A stretch of 64,000 bases of DNA, taken from NCBI RefSeq assembly GCF_001832905.1, contig NZ_MKIR01000021.1:1-64000 (forward strand), written 5' to 3'. The notes below the pieces were generated by a model, which ran no database searches, was not told where the DNA came from, and worked only from the letters and a program-made list of their open reading frames with translations. Below, piece by piece: positions 54,222 to 63,978 of the stretch. This stretch comes from Floricoccus tropicus. GTDB lineage: Bacteria; Bacillota; Bacilli; Lactobacillales; Streptococcaceae. Both the position numbers and the translations under genes were made by a program. How positions within the stretch are numbered: the first letter of the stretch is position 1; every line of letters begins with the position of its first letter.

Positions 54222-54945
54222 AAAAGAAATATCAGAAGAAATGATGAATTATAATCGTTTTCCTGGCGAACATGTTGTTGTAAATAAGGAACAGGTATTA
54301 ATTGGCGAAAAAGTTTTTAACCTTGTATATAATTACCGTGATGGTTTCGATGCTGAAAAGTTAGAGCAAAGATTTTCAGAAGTTCTTACTAAATATGACT
54401 ACATCATTGGTGATTGGGGGCACGAGCAGCTCCGCCTTAAAGGTTTTTATTCAACATCTAGAAAACAGATGTCAGATGAAGAAAAGATATCATCAGTTCA
54501 AGATTATATAGATGAGTATTGTAACTATGGGTGTGCCTTCTTTATTATCAAAAGACTTCGTGGACAAGAAAGTAAGGAAGTAAAGGATAAAGATTTCAGG
54601 CCCGGTAGAGGTGATCGAAATATTAATAATAGTCGAAGAAATCGCAAACCAAATAATAAATCAAATCATCAAGATAATAAAAAGCAAGAGTCGAATGTTT
54701 CAAGTTCACAAGATAATAGAAAAAATGAGCAGCAAAGTAATTCTTCCACACATAAGAAAAGGCCAAATAGAAGGAAAAATCCTAATAATAAAGTAGCTTA
54801 CACTGAAGAAAAAGTTTATAAGATTGAAGAGAAGAAACCGCATCATAGTCGTAAGGTATCAGAAAAAAATGTACAGATAAGTAAGGTTAAAAAGGAAAGA
54901 CATAGCTTTACTATTGTTCAAAAAGAGGACAAGGGTTCGAACTAA
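54214..54945 (+). CDS. yutD: YutD family protein with long basic tail
   Basis: 243 residues. The first 115 are the YutD (DUF1027) domain: VFNLVYNYRDGFDAEKLEQRFSEVLTKYDYIIGDWGHEQLRLKGFY... VQDYIDEYCNYGCAFFIIKR. The last ~125 residues are Asn/Lys/Gln/Ser-rich and disordered, likely to bind RNA or polyanions. Function unknown. Confidence 0.88.
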   Translation: MAKKEISEEMMNYNRFPGEHVVVNKEQVLIGEKVFNLVYNYRDGFDAEKLEQRFSEVLTKYDYIIGDWGHEQLRLKGFYSTSRKQMSDEEKISSVQDYIDEYCNYGCAFFIIKRLRGQESKEVKDKDFRPGRGDRNINNSRRNRKPNNKSNHQDNKKQESNVSSSQDNRKNEQQSNSSTHKKRPNRRKNPNNKVAYTEEKVYKIEEKKPHHSRKVSEKNVQISKVKKERHSFTIVQKEDKGSN

Positions 54946-55017
54946 CCTGTTGTCAATATCCGATAAAAGTGATAAACTGATGAAATTGACTAAAGACAAA
55001 GGAAAAAATAATTTAGA

Positions 55018-56079
55018 ATGAAACCTTCGATATATGGATTAACACTTGCCGAGCTTACTGACTGGGTATTGGAAAATGGACAAAAGAAATTCCGAGCTAA
55101 ACAAATTTGGGAGTGGCTTTACCGTAAACGTGTAGATGAGTTTTCTCAAATGAGTAATTTATCTAAAGATTTAATTGAAAAATTAGATGAAAATTTTATT
55201 ATTAACCCACTTAAGCAAAGAATTGTGCAAGAATCTGCTGATGGAACTGTAAAATATCTTTTTGAACTTCCTGATGGTCTTTTGATTGAGACAGTTTTGA
55301 TGCGTCAAAAATACGGTTTATCTGTATGTGTAACGACCCAGGTGGGATGTAATATTGGATGTACTTTCTGTGCAAGTGGACTTCTTAAAAAGCAACGCGA
55401 TTTGACTTCTGGTGAGATTGTAGCGCAAATTATGTTAGTTCAAAAATATTTTGACGAGCGTGGTAACGACGAGCGCGTGAGTCATGTTGTTGTTATGGGT
55501 ATTGGTGAACCATTTGATAACTATGACAATGTAATGAACTTCTTATATACAATAAATGATGATAATGGACTTGCGATTGGAGCTCGCCATATCACTGTTT
55601 CTACAAGTGGTCTAGCACCAAAAATTCGCGAATTCGCCCACAATGGGTTACAAGTTAACCTTGCTGTAAGTCTTCATGCACCTAATAATGACGTTCGTAC
55701 TAGCATAATGCGTATTAACCGTAGCTTCCCGATTGAAAAATTGTTCGAAGCTATTGATTACTACATTGAAGAAACAAACCGTCGTGTGACATTTGAGTAT
55801 ATTATGTTAAGTGGAGTAAACGACCGTCCTGAACATGCACAAGAACTTGCAACTCTTCTTAAAGATAAGAAAAAACTTGTTTATGTTAATCTAATCCCAT
55901 ACAATCCGGTTAGCGAACACGACCAATATAGCCGTTCTTCCAAAGAAGACGTTATGCGTTTTTATGATATCTTAAAGAAAAATGGTATTAATTGTGTAGT
56001 TCGTCAAGAACATGGTACTGATATTGATGCAGCCTGTGGTCAATTACGTAGTAAGCAATTGAAGAAAAAAGAAGCATGA
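55018..56079 (+). CDS. rlmN: 23S rRNA/tRNA (adenine-2-C)-methyltransferase
   Basis: 353 residues. Radical SAM motif [13 protein letters not shown]-like [32 protein letters not shown], and the C-terminal Cys in [20 protein letters not shown]. It methylates C2 of A2503 in 23S rRNA and A37 in some tRNAs. Promoter TTGTCA-N17-TAAACT is seen about 40 bases before the start. Confidence 0.97.
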   Translation: MKPSIYGLTLAELTDWVLENGQKKFRAKQIWEWLYRKRVDEFSQMSNLSKDLIEKLDENFIINPLKQRIVQESADGTVKYLFELPDGLLIETVLMRQKYGLSVCVTTQVGCNIGCTFCASGLLKKQRDLTSGEIVAQIMLVQKYFDERGNDERVSHVVVMGIGEPFDNYDNVMNFLYTINDDNGLAIGARHITVSTSGLAPKIREFAHNGLQVNLAVSLHAPNNDVRTSIMRINRSFPIEKLFEAIDYYIEETNRRVTFEYIMLSGVNDRPEHAQELATLLKDKKKLVYVNLIPYNPVSEHDQYSRSSKEDVMRFYDILKKNGINCVVRQEHGTDIDAACGQLRSKQLKKKEA

Positions 56080-56083
56080 GCTT

Positions 56084-56111
56084 AAAAAGACTTGTTGAGG
56101 CAAGTCTTTTT
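56084..56111 (+). terminator. Terminator of rlmN
   Basis: 11-bp stem AAAAAGACTTG / CAAGTCTTTTT with a 6-base loop. Confidence 0.9.
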
Positions 56112-56222
56112 CTACCCTTAAGTTTATGATTTACAAAAAAATTAAATACCAAAAATCACAAAAAAACATCTTAAATCACCGTGTTTTGGTAAAAATTGTG
56201 AATCATTTTATAGGCATTATCT

Positions 56223-56251
56223 TTGACGAAAACGTTATCATTCTTTATAGT
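56223..56251 (+). promoter_or_regulatory. ahpCF promoter with overlapping cre-like site
   Basis: TTGACG, 17 bases, TATAGT. CGAAAACGTTATCA (56227-56240) fits the CcpA cre consensus TGWAANCGNTNWCA at all but the first base and lies across the -35 and spacer, where CcpA would repress. No PerR box was recognised. Confidence 0.65.
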
Positions 56252-56301
56252 TAAGTTGTAACTAAATTAACAATATTACTAATATAAATGGAGGAATTAT
56301 A

Positions 56302-56862
56302 ATGTCATTAATCGGAAAAGAAATCGTAGAATTTTCAGCAGATGCTTACCACAATGGGGAATTTATCACTGTAACAAGTGAAGATTTAAAAGGTAAATGG
56401 AGCGTAGTATGTTTCTACCCAGCAGACTTTTCATTTGTTTGTCCAACTGAATTAGAAGACCTACAAAATCAATATGAAGAATTAAAAGGTCTAGGAGTAG
56501 AGGTTTATTCAGTATCAACAGATACTCATTTCGTTCATAAAGCTTGGCATGATGATTCTGATAAAATTGGTAAAATCGAATATATTATGATTGGTGACCC
56601 ATCACATGCTATTTCAGCAGGTTTTGAAGTTCTTGGTGAAGATGGTCTTGCACAACGTGGAACATTCATCATTGATCCTGATGGAATCATTCAAACAGTG
56701 GAAATCAATGCTGATGGTATTGGTCGTGATGCAAGTGGTTTAATCGACAAAGTTAAAGCTGCTAAATACGTTCGCCAACATCCAGGTGAAGTTTGTCCTG
56801 CTAAATGGAAAGAAGGAGAAGAAACTCTAGCTCCAAGTATTGATTTAGTTGGAAAAATATAG
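56302..56862 (+). CDS. ahpC: Alkyl hydroperoxide reductase subunit C
   Basis: 186 residues, 2-Cys peroxiredoxin. Peroxidatic Cys in [14 protein letters not shown] (about residue 47), Arg in the active site, resolving Cys in GEVCPAKW (about residue 166). Reduces peroxides with electrons from AhpF. GGAGGA ribosome site. ahpF follows after 20 bases. Confidence 0.97.
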   Translation: MSLIGKEIVEFSADAYHNGEFITVTSEDLKGKWSVVCFYPADFSFVCPTELEDLQNQYEELKGLGVEVYSVSTDTHFVHKAWHDDSDKIGKIEYIMIGDPSHAISAGFEVLGEDGLAQRGTFIIDPDGIIQTVEINADGIGRDASGLIDKVKAAKYVRQHPGEVCPAKWKEGEETLAPSIDLVGKI

Positions 56863-56882
56863 ATTGGTTGAGGTAATCTGAC

Positions 56883-58412
56883 ATGTTAGATACAGAAATT
56901 AAAAAACAGTTAGCTCAATATTTGCAACTTTTAGAATCGGATATTGTCTTCAAAGCAAGCCTAGATTCTAGTGAAAATTCAGTAAAAGTAAGAGAATTTT
57001 TAACAGAAATTGTTGAAATGTCAGAACGTCTTTCTCTTGAAGAAACTTCTTTAGAACGCACACCTTCATTTGAAATCAACAAACCAGGTGAAATAAGCGG
57101 AGTAGCATTCGCTGGTCTTCCATTAGGCCATGAATTTACTTCATTTATCCTTGCATTACTTCAAGTAAGTGGTCGTGCACCCAAAGTTGATGATTCAGTA
57201 ATCAAGCGCATTAAAACTATCAAAGAAAATCTTAAGTTTGTTACTTATGTAAGCTTAACTTGTCACAACTGTCCTGATGTTGTTCAGGCTTTGAATATTA
57301 TGTCAGTGACAAACCCAAATATCAGCCATACTATGGTTGAAGGTGGAATGTTCCAAGATGAAGTTAATGCTAATGGAATTATGGCTGTTCCAACAGTTTT
57401 CTTAAATGGTGAAGAATTCGCTGGTGGACGTATGTCCATTGAAGAACTAGTTGACAAGGTTGCAGGTTTTGATACTGAAGAGTTTGCTAGTAAAGAAACT
57501 TTTGATACTTTGGTAATTGGTGGTGGTCCTGCTGGTGCTAGTGCAGCAATTTATTCTGCCCGCAAAGGTATTAAAACAGGTATTGTTGCTGAAAAATTTG
57601 GTGGACAAGTAGTTGAAACAGTTGGTATCGAAAATATGATCGGTACTATCTATACTGAAGGACCACAATTGATGTCATCTGTTGAATCTCATGTTAATGA
57701 ATATGAAGTTGATATCATGAAAGGCCAAAAAGTAACTGATGTTAAAAAAGAAGATGATTTAATAAAGGTTGAACTTGAAAGTGGTGCAACGCTAGAAACT
57801 AAATCATTAATTATTTCAACAGGTGCTCACTGGCGCAATATGAATGTACCTGGTGAAGAAGAATTCCGTAATAAAGGGGTTACTTATTGTCCTCACTGTG
57901 ATGGGCCATTCTATGCGGGTAAAAATGTAGCTGTAATTGGTGGGGGAAACTCTGGTGCCGAAGCAGCAATTGATTTATCTGGTATAGCTAAACATGTTTA
58001 TATACTTGAGTTTGCACCAGAAATGCGTGCGGACCAAGTCCTACAAGACAGGATTGCTAATACAGATAATATTTCAGTTACATTGAATGCAGCAACAAAA
58101 GTAATCAAAGGAAGTGATGCTGTTGAATCAATCGTTTATGTTGATCGTGCTACAAACGAAGAACATGAAATTGCTTTAGAAGGAATATTTGTTCAAATCG
58201 GACTTCTTCCTAATACAGCATGGTTGAAGAACACAGCAGTAGAACTAAACGAACGTGGAGAAGTAATTGTTGATAAGCATGGACAAACTAATGTTCCAGG
58301 AATCTTTGCTGCAGGAGACTGTACAGATTCGGCTTATAAACAAATTATCATCTCAATGGGAAGTGGTGCAACAGCAGCCCTTGGAGCATTCGATTATCAA
58401 ATCAGACAATAA
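56883..58412 (+). CDS. ahpF: Alkyl hydroperoxide reductase subunit F
   Basis: 509 residues. N-terminal tandem thioredoxin folds with the CHNC dithiol, then a thioredoxin-reductase-like domain: FAD GGGPAGASAAIYSARKG, CPHCDGP dithiol, NADH GGGNSGAEAAIDLSG, and VPGIFAAGDCTDSAYKQIIISMGSGATAAL. Moves electrons from NADH to AhpC. Confidence 0.97.
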   Translation: MLDTEIKKQLAQYLQLLESDIVFKASLDSSENSVKVREFLTEIVEMSERLSLEETSLERTPSFEINKPGEISGVAFAGLPLGHEFTSFILALLQVSGRAPKVDDSVIKRIKTIKENLKFVTYVSLTCHNCPDVVQALNIMSVTNPNISHTMVEGGMFQDEVNANGIMAVPTVFLNGEEFAGGRMSIEELVDKVAGFDTEEFASKETFDTLVIGGGPAGASAAIYSARKGIKTGIVAEKFGGQVVETVGIENMIGTIYTEGPQLMSSVESHVNEYEVDIMKGQKVTDVKKEDDLIKVELESGATLETKSLIISTGAHWRNMNVPGEEEFRNKGVTYCPHCDGPFYAGKNVAVIGGGNSGAEAAIDLSGIAKHVYILEFAPEMRADQVLQDRIANTDNISVTLNAATKVIKGSDAVESIVYVDRATNEEHEIALEGIFVQIGLLPNTAWLKNTAVELNERGEVIVDKHGQTNVPGIFAAGDCTDSAYKQIIISMGSGATAALGAFDYQIRQ

Positions 58413-58446
58413 GAAGTGTTGAACTGATTGTTCAAACTTTGAATTT

Positions 58447-58495
58447 AAAAGACCATATAGTTTAAATCAGATGATTAAACTATATGGTCTTTTTA
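58447..58495. terminator. Terminator of ahpCF
   Basis: 19-bp stem (58447-58465 with 58475-58493) flanked by A and T runs; may act in both directions. Confidence 0.9.
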
Positions 58496-58531
58496 TCTTT
58501 CGAAATATTATTTGTTACTAAAAGTTTAAAT

Positions 58532-58557
58532 AAAAAAACGGCCAATTTGACCGTCCT
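58532..58557 (-). terminator. Terminator of the DUF1129 gene
   Basis: On the minus strand ACGGTC / GGCCGT stem followed by a run of seven T. Confidence 0.8.
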
Positions 58558-58568
58558 AGTTTAAAAAA

Positions 58569-59234
58569 TTAATTTTGTCTTTGGCTTCCGTCCATTGCAC
58601 TTTGAATGTTGTATCGTTTTTTAAGTAAATAACGAATACCAAGTGCAGCAGCACCAATTATTAGAGTAGCTATTGGAGAAAGTGAAGGATTAAATGATTT
58701 AGGTAATAGAGAAGCAAGGATAAATATAGCAATCCAAGCAAACATAGCCAATGTTAGTATAGCAAATGATTTCCAACGGCTACCATTTTTTTCAGTTTGT
58801 GCTTTGTAGTAATTATTGTACATTATATACATAACCACAGCAGCTCCAGCACTCATAAGAACAAGAGTAACAATACCATATGTTTGAGGAGTCTTGCTAA
58901 ATATACCTACAGCACCGTTAACTACAGCAAGTACACCCATCAAAAGAAGGAAACTATCAAGCCACATTAAATATTTATTAGTATTTTTTGGCTTATCATT
59001 AGCTTTGCCACTAGCCGTAGTTTTTTCAATAAATTGATCAGTGTAGGCAGTAGGAGTTCCTAGTAGCGCACGGGCAGTTAAACCACTTTTTTGTTTTTCA
59101 ACTATGCTAGGTACCACATCTTCTAAGATAGTCTTAATTTCTTCATCAGATTTACCAGCATCAGTTAATTGTCTAATTACAGTATGAAAATAATCTCTAT
59201 TTTTACTCGTTAATTGTTCCAAATATTCTTCCAT
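58569..59234 (-). CDS. DUF1129 family membrane protein
   Basis: 221 residues. An N-terminal cytoplasmic helical domain (EYLEQLTSKNRDYFHTVIRQLTDAGKSDEEIKTILEDV), TARALLGTPTAYTDQF, then four hydrophobic segments. Family function unknown. AAAGAGG ribosome site. Divergent from ylbF. Confidence 0.88.
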   Translation of the reverse strand: MEEYLEQLTSKNRDYFHTVIRQLTDAGKSDEEIKTILEDVVPSIVEKQKSGLTARALLGTPTAYTDQFIEKTTASGKANDKPKNTNKYLMWLDSFLLLMGVLAVVNGAVGIFSKTPQTYGIVTLVLMSAGAAVVMYIMYNNYYKAQTEKNGSRWKSFAILTLAMFAWIAIFILASLLPKSFNPSLSPIATLIIGAAALGIRYLLKKRYNIQSAMDGSQRQN

Positions 59235-59358
59235 TTTGAACCTCTTTCTGTTTCATCACTTTGGTATTTTACCATATAAAAGCGTTTTTTTATATATGTT
59301 TCTGGGAAAAGAAGCATATTTATCTCAAAAAATTCTTAATATCTGATATAATAAAGAC

Positions 59359-59787
59359 ATGTTAATTGTGAATGAAGATTTATTTGATATAGATGATACA
59401 ATAAATAAAATCGTGGAAAATTTTTTGAACTTTGAACAGGTTGTTAAGTACAAAAAAGTTCAAGCAGATTTTCAAGCAGACGAAGGTCTACAAAGTAAAA
59501 TTCGTCTCTATGCCGACAAAAGTCGAAAACTAGAAGATAATAAAGAATATGTAGCTTATCGTACTGAACTTAAAGAACTTCAAAGAGAAGTTAGAGCTTT
59601 GCAGAGAGAGATTAATTTGAATGAGCATGTATATGCCTTGCGACTTGCCGAAAATGATTTGCAGTCTCTTATGGCAGAATTGACTCATGATATAGTAGAA
59701 ACAGTATCTGAAAGTATCTCTGTTGATGAGGGGCTACCTTTCTCTGGTAAAAAGCATCATGGAAAAGGAGGATCTTGTGGAAAATAG
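59359..59787 (+). CDS. ylbF: YlbF family protein
   Basis: 142 residues. Helical YlbF/YmcA-type protein; Bacillus relatives form a complex with RNase Y that guides RNA processing, biofilm and competence. No ribosome site; extended -10 TGATATAAT ends 6 bases before the ATG, suggesting a leaderless mRNA. The tail is Gly/Lys/Cys-rich (KHHGKGGSCGK). ylbG overlaps its last 11 bases. Confidence 0.88.
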   Translation: MLIVNEDLFDIDDTINKIVENFLNFEQVVKYKKVQADFQADEGLQSKIRLYADKSRKLEDNKEYVAYRTELKELQREVRALQREINLNEHVYALRLAENDLQSLMAELTHDIVETVSESISVDEGLPFSGKKHHGKGGSCGK

Positions 59788-60040
59788 TTTAGAAATTCAA
59801 AAAAGAAGAGCACTTTATATTTATTACAACAGTTATAAACATACAAGACAGCTAAGAAAATTTGGCGAACCAGTCTATACATCACGAAAATTACGCTATG
59901 TAAAGATATATGTAAACGAAGAAGAAGTCGAAGAAGTAAAAGAAAAACTCGAAGCACTCCATTTTGTAAAAGAAGTTCAATTAAGTTATATTCCAGATCT
60001 TGAAATGGATTTTTCAGGTAATTCAAGTGTTCGCGTGTAA
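59777..60040 (+). CDS. ylbG: YlbG family protein (DUF2129)
   Basis: 87 residues from GTG 59777, 6 bases after AAAAGGAGG. YIYYNSYKHTRQLRKFGEPVYTSRKLRYVKIYVNEEEVEEVKEKLEALHFVKEVQLSY is typical of this family of unknown function, almost always beside ylbF. A longer frame from 59723 is less likely. Confidence 0.9.
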   Translation: MENSLEIQKRRALYIYYNSYKHTRQLRKFGEPVYTSRKLRYVKIYVNEEEVEEVKEKLEALHFVKEVQLSYIPDLEMDFSGNSSVRV

Positions 60041-60050
60041 CTAATAAAAG

Positions 60051-60092
60051 AAAAGCATGTTACTACATAATTGAATAGTAATGTGCTTTTTA
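60051..60092. terminator. Bidirectional terminator between ylbG and the lipoprotein gene
   Basis: 14-bp stem AAAAGCATGTTACT / AGTAATGTGCTTTT (one G-T pair), T-run on the plus strand and A-run side for the minus strand. Confidence 0.85.
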
Positions 60093-60094
60093 TA

Positions 60095-61477
60095 TTACTC
60101 AGGGAGTATATTGTATTTGGCTAAAATATTTGAGTATTCTACTTGCATATCTTCTGGTGCTAGAAATACTTCCTCTCTACCAGTATTTTGCTCGCGTGAT
60201 TTTGTTTGATATACTTTACCATCATTTCCCAAGAATACTCTATAAGAATTTTTTATCATTGTATAATTGATTCCATATTCAAAGTTTGTAGTGGCCATAG
60301 AAGTATCAGCAGGTTCTTTACCCTCCATTGATTTTCTAAAATCATTTTCGTTGTGATATAAGCCAGTATCACCAGTTGAAATCTCAGCAATGCTATAGTA
60401 AACAGTAGTAGGTGAGTATAGATGTGACATGTTACTATTTTGTTCTAAATTCTGTCCATCTACTAATAATGCACCAAGTATCTCGCTTTGAGAATTCAGA
60501 CCGAGGACAGAAACTTTGAATGATTTTAAATCTTTTGAAAGGTTATCATAAGAAGGGTCAGTAGAACTATCGGAAATGGAATAGCAAAAATTTCTGTATT
60601 TATCATTAGAGAGTAAATCACTTGAAATGGCATCCACGTTTTCAACGGATCCATTAGACATTTTAGTCAACGTACCCATATATCCTGGTACTAGTCCAGT
60701 AAAGATATTAGTTGGGTTATTAACCATTATGTGTAATCCCATGGAACTGGGACTTTGATAATGACTGAGTGCTTCAGATCGGTTTTCAATTATTACTTTT
60801 CCTTGAGCGTATGAGCTTTTTGATATCCAATCTGAAAAGTCTGCATAAACTTTTTGGACAGTATTATAGTTATTCTCTTTGTCACCATAATAATTTCCGC
60901 TTAGGTCAGTACTTCCAGCTTTTTTCAAAACTCTACTTCCAGTATTGGATGTTGAATCATTAAAACTATTATTTTTATAATCAGGATTTTCTGTTTTTTC
61001 ACTTGATGAGTAATTATATTTTGAAATGACCTTTATCACATTCCCATCTTTATTTGAAAAAATCTTTAAGTTATTTTCTGTAGGTGCATTTTGTCCTGCA
61101 AACAATTCGACGCTATCTTCTCCTATCCTAGTATTTCTGAAGTCGTATATATAATTACCAGCAGGTGCATACAGTTCAGATACAGAAGCAGTCTCGTAGG
61201 TATTATTATTAAAATTTATAGAGATTCCTTGATTATTCTCATCTCTCCATATACCTGACAAATTTTTAACGTTAAAAGACTTAATTTCTTTTTCTTCCTC
61301 TGAACTTGAACTTTCTTTCGATATTTCACTTGATTGAGATGCTGTATTTTTATTAACAGATTGCTTACTGTCTTGTTTATTGCTTATTTTATTGTTTTGA
61401 GATGAGGTACAAGATGCTAAAATTAAAGTGCTAAAAATTAAGATGCTAGACGTAGATATTATTTTTTTTATGTTCAT
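60095..61477 (-). CDS. Lipoprotein, unknown function
   Basis: 460 residues. Signal peptide with lipobox LASC, lipidated at Cys23, then a Ser/Lys/Glu-rich linker (about 24-65). A first beta domain starts NLSGIWRDENNQGISINF (about 72-150), a second NLSGNYYGDKENNY-like start (DLSGNYYGDKENN, about 186); the rest has no recognised motif. Resembles streptococcal DUF6287-type lipoproteins (tentative). AAGGAGAAG ribosome site. Confidence 0.7.
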   Translation of the reverse strand: MNIKKIISTSSILIFSTLILASCTSSQNNKISNKQDSKQSVNKNTASQSSEISKESSSSEEEKEIKSFNVKNLSGIWRDENNQGISINFNNNTYETASVSELYAPAGNYIYDFRNTRIGEDSVELFAGQNAPTENNLKIFSNKDGNVIKVISKYNYSSSEKTENPDYKNNSFNDSTSNTGSRVLKKAGSTDLSGNYYGDKENNYNTVQKVYADFSDWISKSSYAQGKVIIENRSEALSHYQSPSSMGLHIMVNNPTNIFTGLVPGYMGTLTKMSNGSVENVDAISSDLLSNDKYRNFCYSISDSSTDPSYDNLSKDLKSFKVSVLGLNSQSEILGALLVDGQNLEQNSNMSHLYSPTTVYYSIAEISTGDTGLYHNENDFRKSMEGKEPADTSMATTNFEYGINYTMIKNSYRVFLGNDGKVYQTKSREQNTGREEVFLAPEDMQVEYSNILAKYNILPE

Positions 61478-61629
61478 AAACTTCTCCTTCCTTATTTATT
61501 ATGTCAAGCAAATTATAATGCAGAAATCTTTAAAATACAATCAATATAAAATCAACTCATAAAACTCATAATATGAGTAAGTATGAATTTACTCTAACTA
61601 ACATATGAAAAATTTTTCAAGCAAAATAG

Positions 61630-61668
61630 TTTACAAATGTAAATCAAAGGATTAAGATTACATATGTA
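61630..61668 (+). promoter_or_regulatory. Promoter with two cop boxes (TACANNTGTA) before the nitroreductase
   Basis: TTTACA (61630-61635), 17 bases, TAAGAT (61653-61658). TACAAATGTA (61632-61641) overlaps the -35 and TACATATGTA (61659-61668) follows the -10; centres are 27 bases apart. TACANNTGTA is the known CopY/CopR operator of lactococci and enterococci. Confidence 0.85.
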
Positions 61669-61715
61669 AACAAGAAAGAATATTAAATAAAATGTTATTT
61701 TAAAGGAGAAAAATT

Positions 61716-62318
61716 ATGTCATTCTTAGAAAATCTTGAAAAACGTCGCTCAATTTATAACTTAGGTAAAGACATTGATGTTGACCAAGCAATTGGAACAA
61801 TTAAGGAAGCTGTTCGTCTTAGTCCTTCAGCATTTAACAGTCAAACAAGTCGTGTTTTAATTTTAACAGGAAAAGAACAAGATAGACTTTGGGAACTTGT
61901 AACTGAAGACTTAAGACTTACAATGAGTGAACAAGGAGCATCAACTGAAGCTTTTGAAGCTACAAAAGCAAAACTTGCATCATTTGGAGCAGCAGCAGGT
62001 ACTGCCTTATTCTTTGAAGACCAAGATATTATTAAAAACCTTCAAGAACAATTTCCTATCTATGCTGATAATTTCCAAGGGTTCAGTGAACAACATACAG
62101 GGATTGCTGCAGTAAATGCTTGGACTGCATTAGCTGAAATAAATGTTGGAGGAAATTTACAACATTATAATCCATTAATCGATGAATCAGTTGCAAAAAC
62201 TTGGGGAATTCCTGCAAGTTGGAAACTTCGTAGCCAATTAGTATTTGGTAGCATTGAAGAAGCAGCCGGTGAAAAAGAATTTATGAATGACGAAGATCGC
62301 TTCAAAATATTCAAATAG
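61716..62318 (+). CDS. cinD: Nitroreductase, CinD-like, copper-responsive
   Basis: 200 residues. FMN-dependent nitroreductase fold of the short HBN1/CinD group: FLENLEKRRSIYNLGKDI, AVRLSPSAFNSQTSRVLIL, ALFFEDQDIIKNLQ, LQHYNPLID, WKLRSQLVFGS. The lactococcal enzyme CinD is induced by copper through a cop box and reduces nitro compounds and quinones to limit oxidative stress. AAGGAG ribosome site. The double cop box supports the same role here. Confidence 0.85.
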   Translation: MSFLENLEKRRSIYNLGKDIDVDQAIGTIKEAVRLSPSAFNSQTSRVLILTGKEQDRLWELVTEDLRLTMSEQGASTEAFEATKAKLASFGAAAGTALFFEDQDIIKNLQEQFPIYADNFQGFSEQHTGIAAVNAWTALAEINVGGNLQHYNPLIDESVAKTWGIPASWKLRSQLVFGSIEEAAGEKEFMNDEDRFKIFK

Positions 62319-62433
62319 TATAAGGAATGCTTAAGTTTTATTTCAGTTTGTTTTAAGCAAGCAGATTTATACTGAGTTTACTCCTAAAATAACAGCTCAT
62401 AGCAAGCTGTAAAAACTTTTTCATAAAACTCCG

Positions 62434-62464
62434 AATCCAGTAGCTCAAAGTTACTGGATTTTTT
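62434..62464 (+). terminator. Terminator of the nitroreductase gene
   Basis: AATCCAGTA / TACTGGATT stem with T-run. A smaller AACAGCT/AGCTGT hairpin lies at about 62391-62410. The 316-base gap 62319-62634 otherwise holds only the mntH control region. Confidence 0.85.
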
Positions 62465-62524
62465 ATTATTTGATGTTTATTAAATGATGTTAAAGGATTA
62501 TTTTTTATTAAACATAAAAATATT

Positions 62525-62575
62525 TTAGGTTAACCTAACAAAATTCTTTACATATAGAAAAATTTGTTTTATACT
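62525..62575 (+). promoter_or_regulatory. mntH promoter with a DtxR/MntR-type palindrome
   Basis: TTAGGTTAACCTAA (62525-62538), a perfect 14-bp palindrome like DtxR-family boxes, then TTTACA (62547-62552), 17 bases, TATACT (62570-62575). A metal-bound DtxR/MntR regulator is the likely ligand. Confidence 0.75.
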
Positions 62576-62634
62576 TATCACGAATTAGATAAGACATGAC
62601 TTTTGCCTTATATTTTTGAATAGAGGAGTTAAGT

Positions 62635-63978
62635 ATGAAAAATGACAAATCATTTGTAAAACATTCCAATAATATAAGCTTGGAAGAAATCAATGGTACT
62701 GTTGAGATACCTGATACAGGAAGCTTTTGGAAAAATCTATTAGCCTTTTCAGGTCCAGGAGCTTTAGTTGCCGTTGGTTACATGGATCCAGGGAACTGGA
62801 TTACATCTATTGGTGGTGGAGCCCAATATGGTTATGTATTATTATCAGTAATTTTACTTTCAAATTTTATTGCTATGCTTCTTCAATACATGGCAGCAAA
62901 ACTTGGTATAGTAACAGGTATGGATTTAGCCCAAGCTACGAGGAAACATACAAGCCGTTGGGTAGGTATAGTTCTATGGATCGTAACAGAGCTTGCGATA
63001 ATGGCAACAGATATTGCTGAGGTAATAGGTGGCGCTATTGCACTCGAATTATTATTTGGCATACCTATTGTTTATGGTGTAATACTTACAGTATTCGATG
63101 TATTGCTCCTATTATTCCTAATGAAGTTAGGATTTAGAAAAATTGAAGCTATAGTAATCACATTAATTACTGTAATTCTTGTAGTTTTTGCTTACGAAGT
63201 AGCTATTGCACATCCTGCAATAAAAGAAATTCTTGGAGGATTTATCCCTGATAAAAAAATTCTTCTTGATAAGGGTGAAAGAACAATGGCTTTAGGTATT
63301 GTAGGTGCTACTGTAATGCCTCATAACCTATATCTACATTCATCAATTTCTCAAAGTAGAAAATTTGATCGCACAAATGATGAAGAAGTTGCAAAAGTTG
63401 TAAAATATACAACCTGGGATTCAAATATCCAATTAACAATTGCCTTTGTTATTAATTGTCTGCTTTTAGTTTTAGGTGCTGCAATGTTCTTTGGAACTAA
63501 AGAAGATCTAGGAACTTTCACAGCTTTATATGATGCACTTCAAGATAATAAACTTGCGGGTGATATCGCTAGTCCAGTTCTAAGTACATTATTTGCAGTC
63601 GCCCTCCTAGCTAGTGGACAAAATTCAACAATAACTGGTACTCTAACAGGACAAATCGTTATGGAAGGCTTCATCCATATGAGAATTCCAACTTGGGCAC
63701 GTCGCCTAATTACACGTGGACTTTCAATTCTTCCAGTACTTGCCTGTGCAATTTACTTCAATGGACAAGAGTCAGCACTGGATAAACTGATGGTTGATAG
63801 CCAAGTATTCCTTTGTGTTGCCTTACCAGTATCAATGATTCCGCTAGTTTATTTTACAAGTAGCGAAAAAATCATGGGGAAATTTAAAAATAGTAAACTG
63901 ATTGCAAGTCTTGGATGGATAGCAACAGCCCTACTTACAGTACTAAATCTTCAATTGATAGTTGAAATGTTTTTCTAA
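62635..63978 (+). CDS. mntH: Mn2+/Fe2+ transporter, Nramp family
   Basis: 447 residues, about eleven membrane helices. Metal-binding DPGN in [17 protein letters not shown] and [10 protein letters not shown] (A/MPH motif) in the sixth helix are intact. It imports Mn2+ (and Fe2+) with protons. GAGGAG ribosome site. Regulation by a metal sensor is suggested by the upstream palindrome. Confidence 0.96.
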   Translation: MKNDKSFVKHSNNISLEEINGTVEIPDTGSFWKNLLAFSGPGALVAVGYMDPGNWITSIGGGAQYGYVLLSVILLSNFIAMLLQYMAAKLGIVTGMDLAQATRKHTSRWVGIVLWIVTELAIMATDIAEVIGGAIALELLFGIPIVYGVILTVFDVLLLLFLMKLGFRKIEAIVITLITVILVVFAYEVAIAHPAIKEILGGFIPDKKILLDKGERTMALGIVGATVMPHNLYLHSSISQSRKFDRTNDEEVAKVVKYTTWDSNIQLTIAFVINCLLLVLGAAMFFGTKEDLGTFTALYDALQDNKLAGDIASPVLSTLFAVALLASGQNSTITGTLTGQIVMEGFIHMRIPTWARRLITRGLSILPVLACAIYFNGQESALDKLMVDSQVFLCVALPVSMIPLVYFTSSEKIMGKFKNSKLIASLGWIATALLTVLNLQLIVEMFF

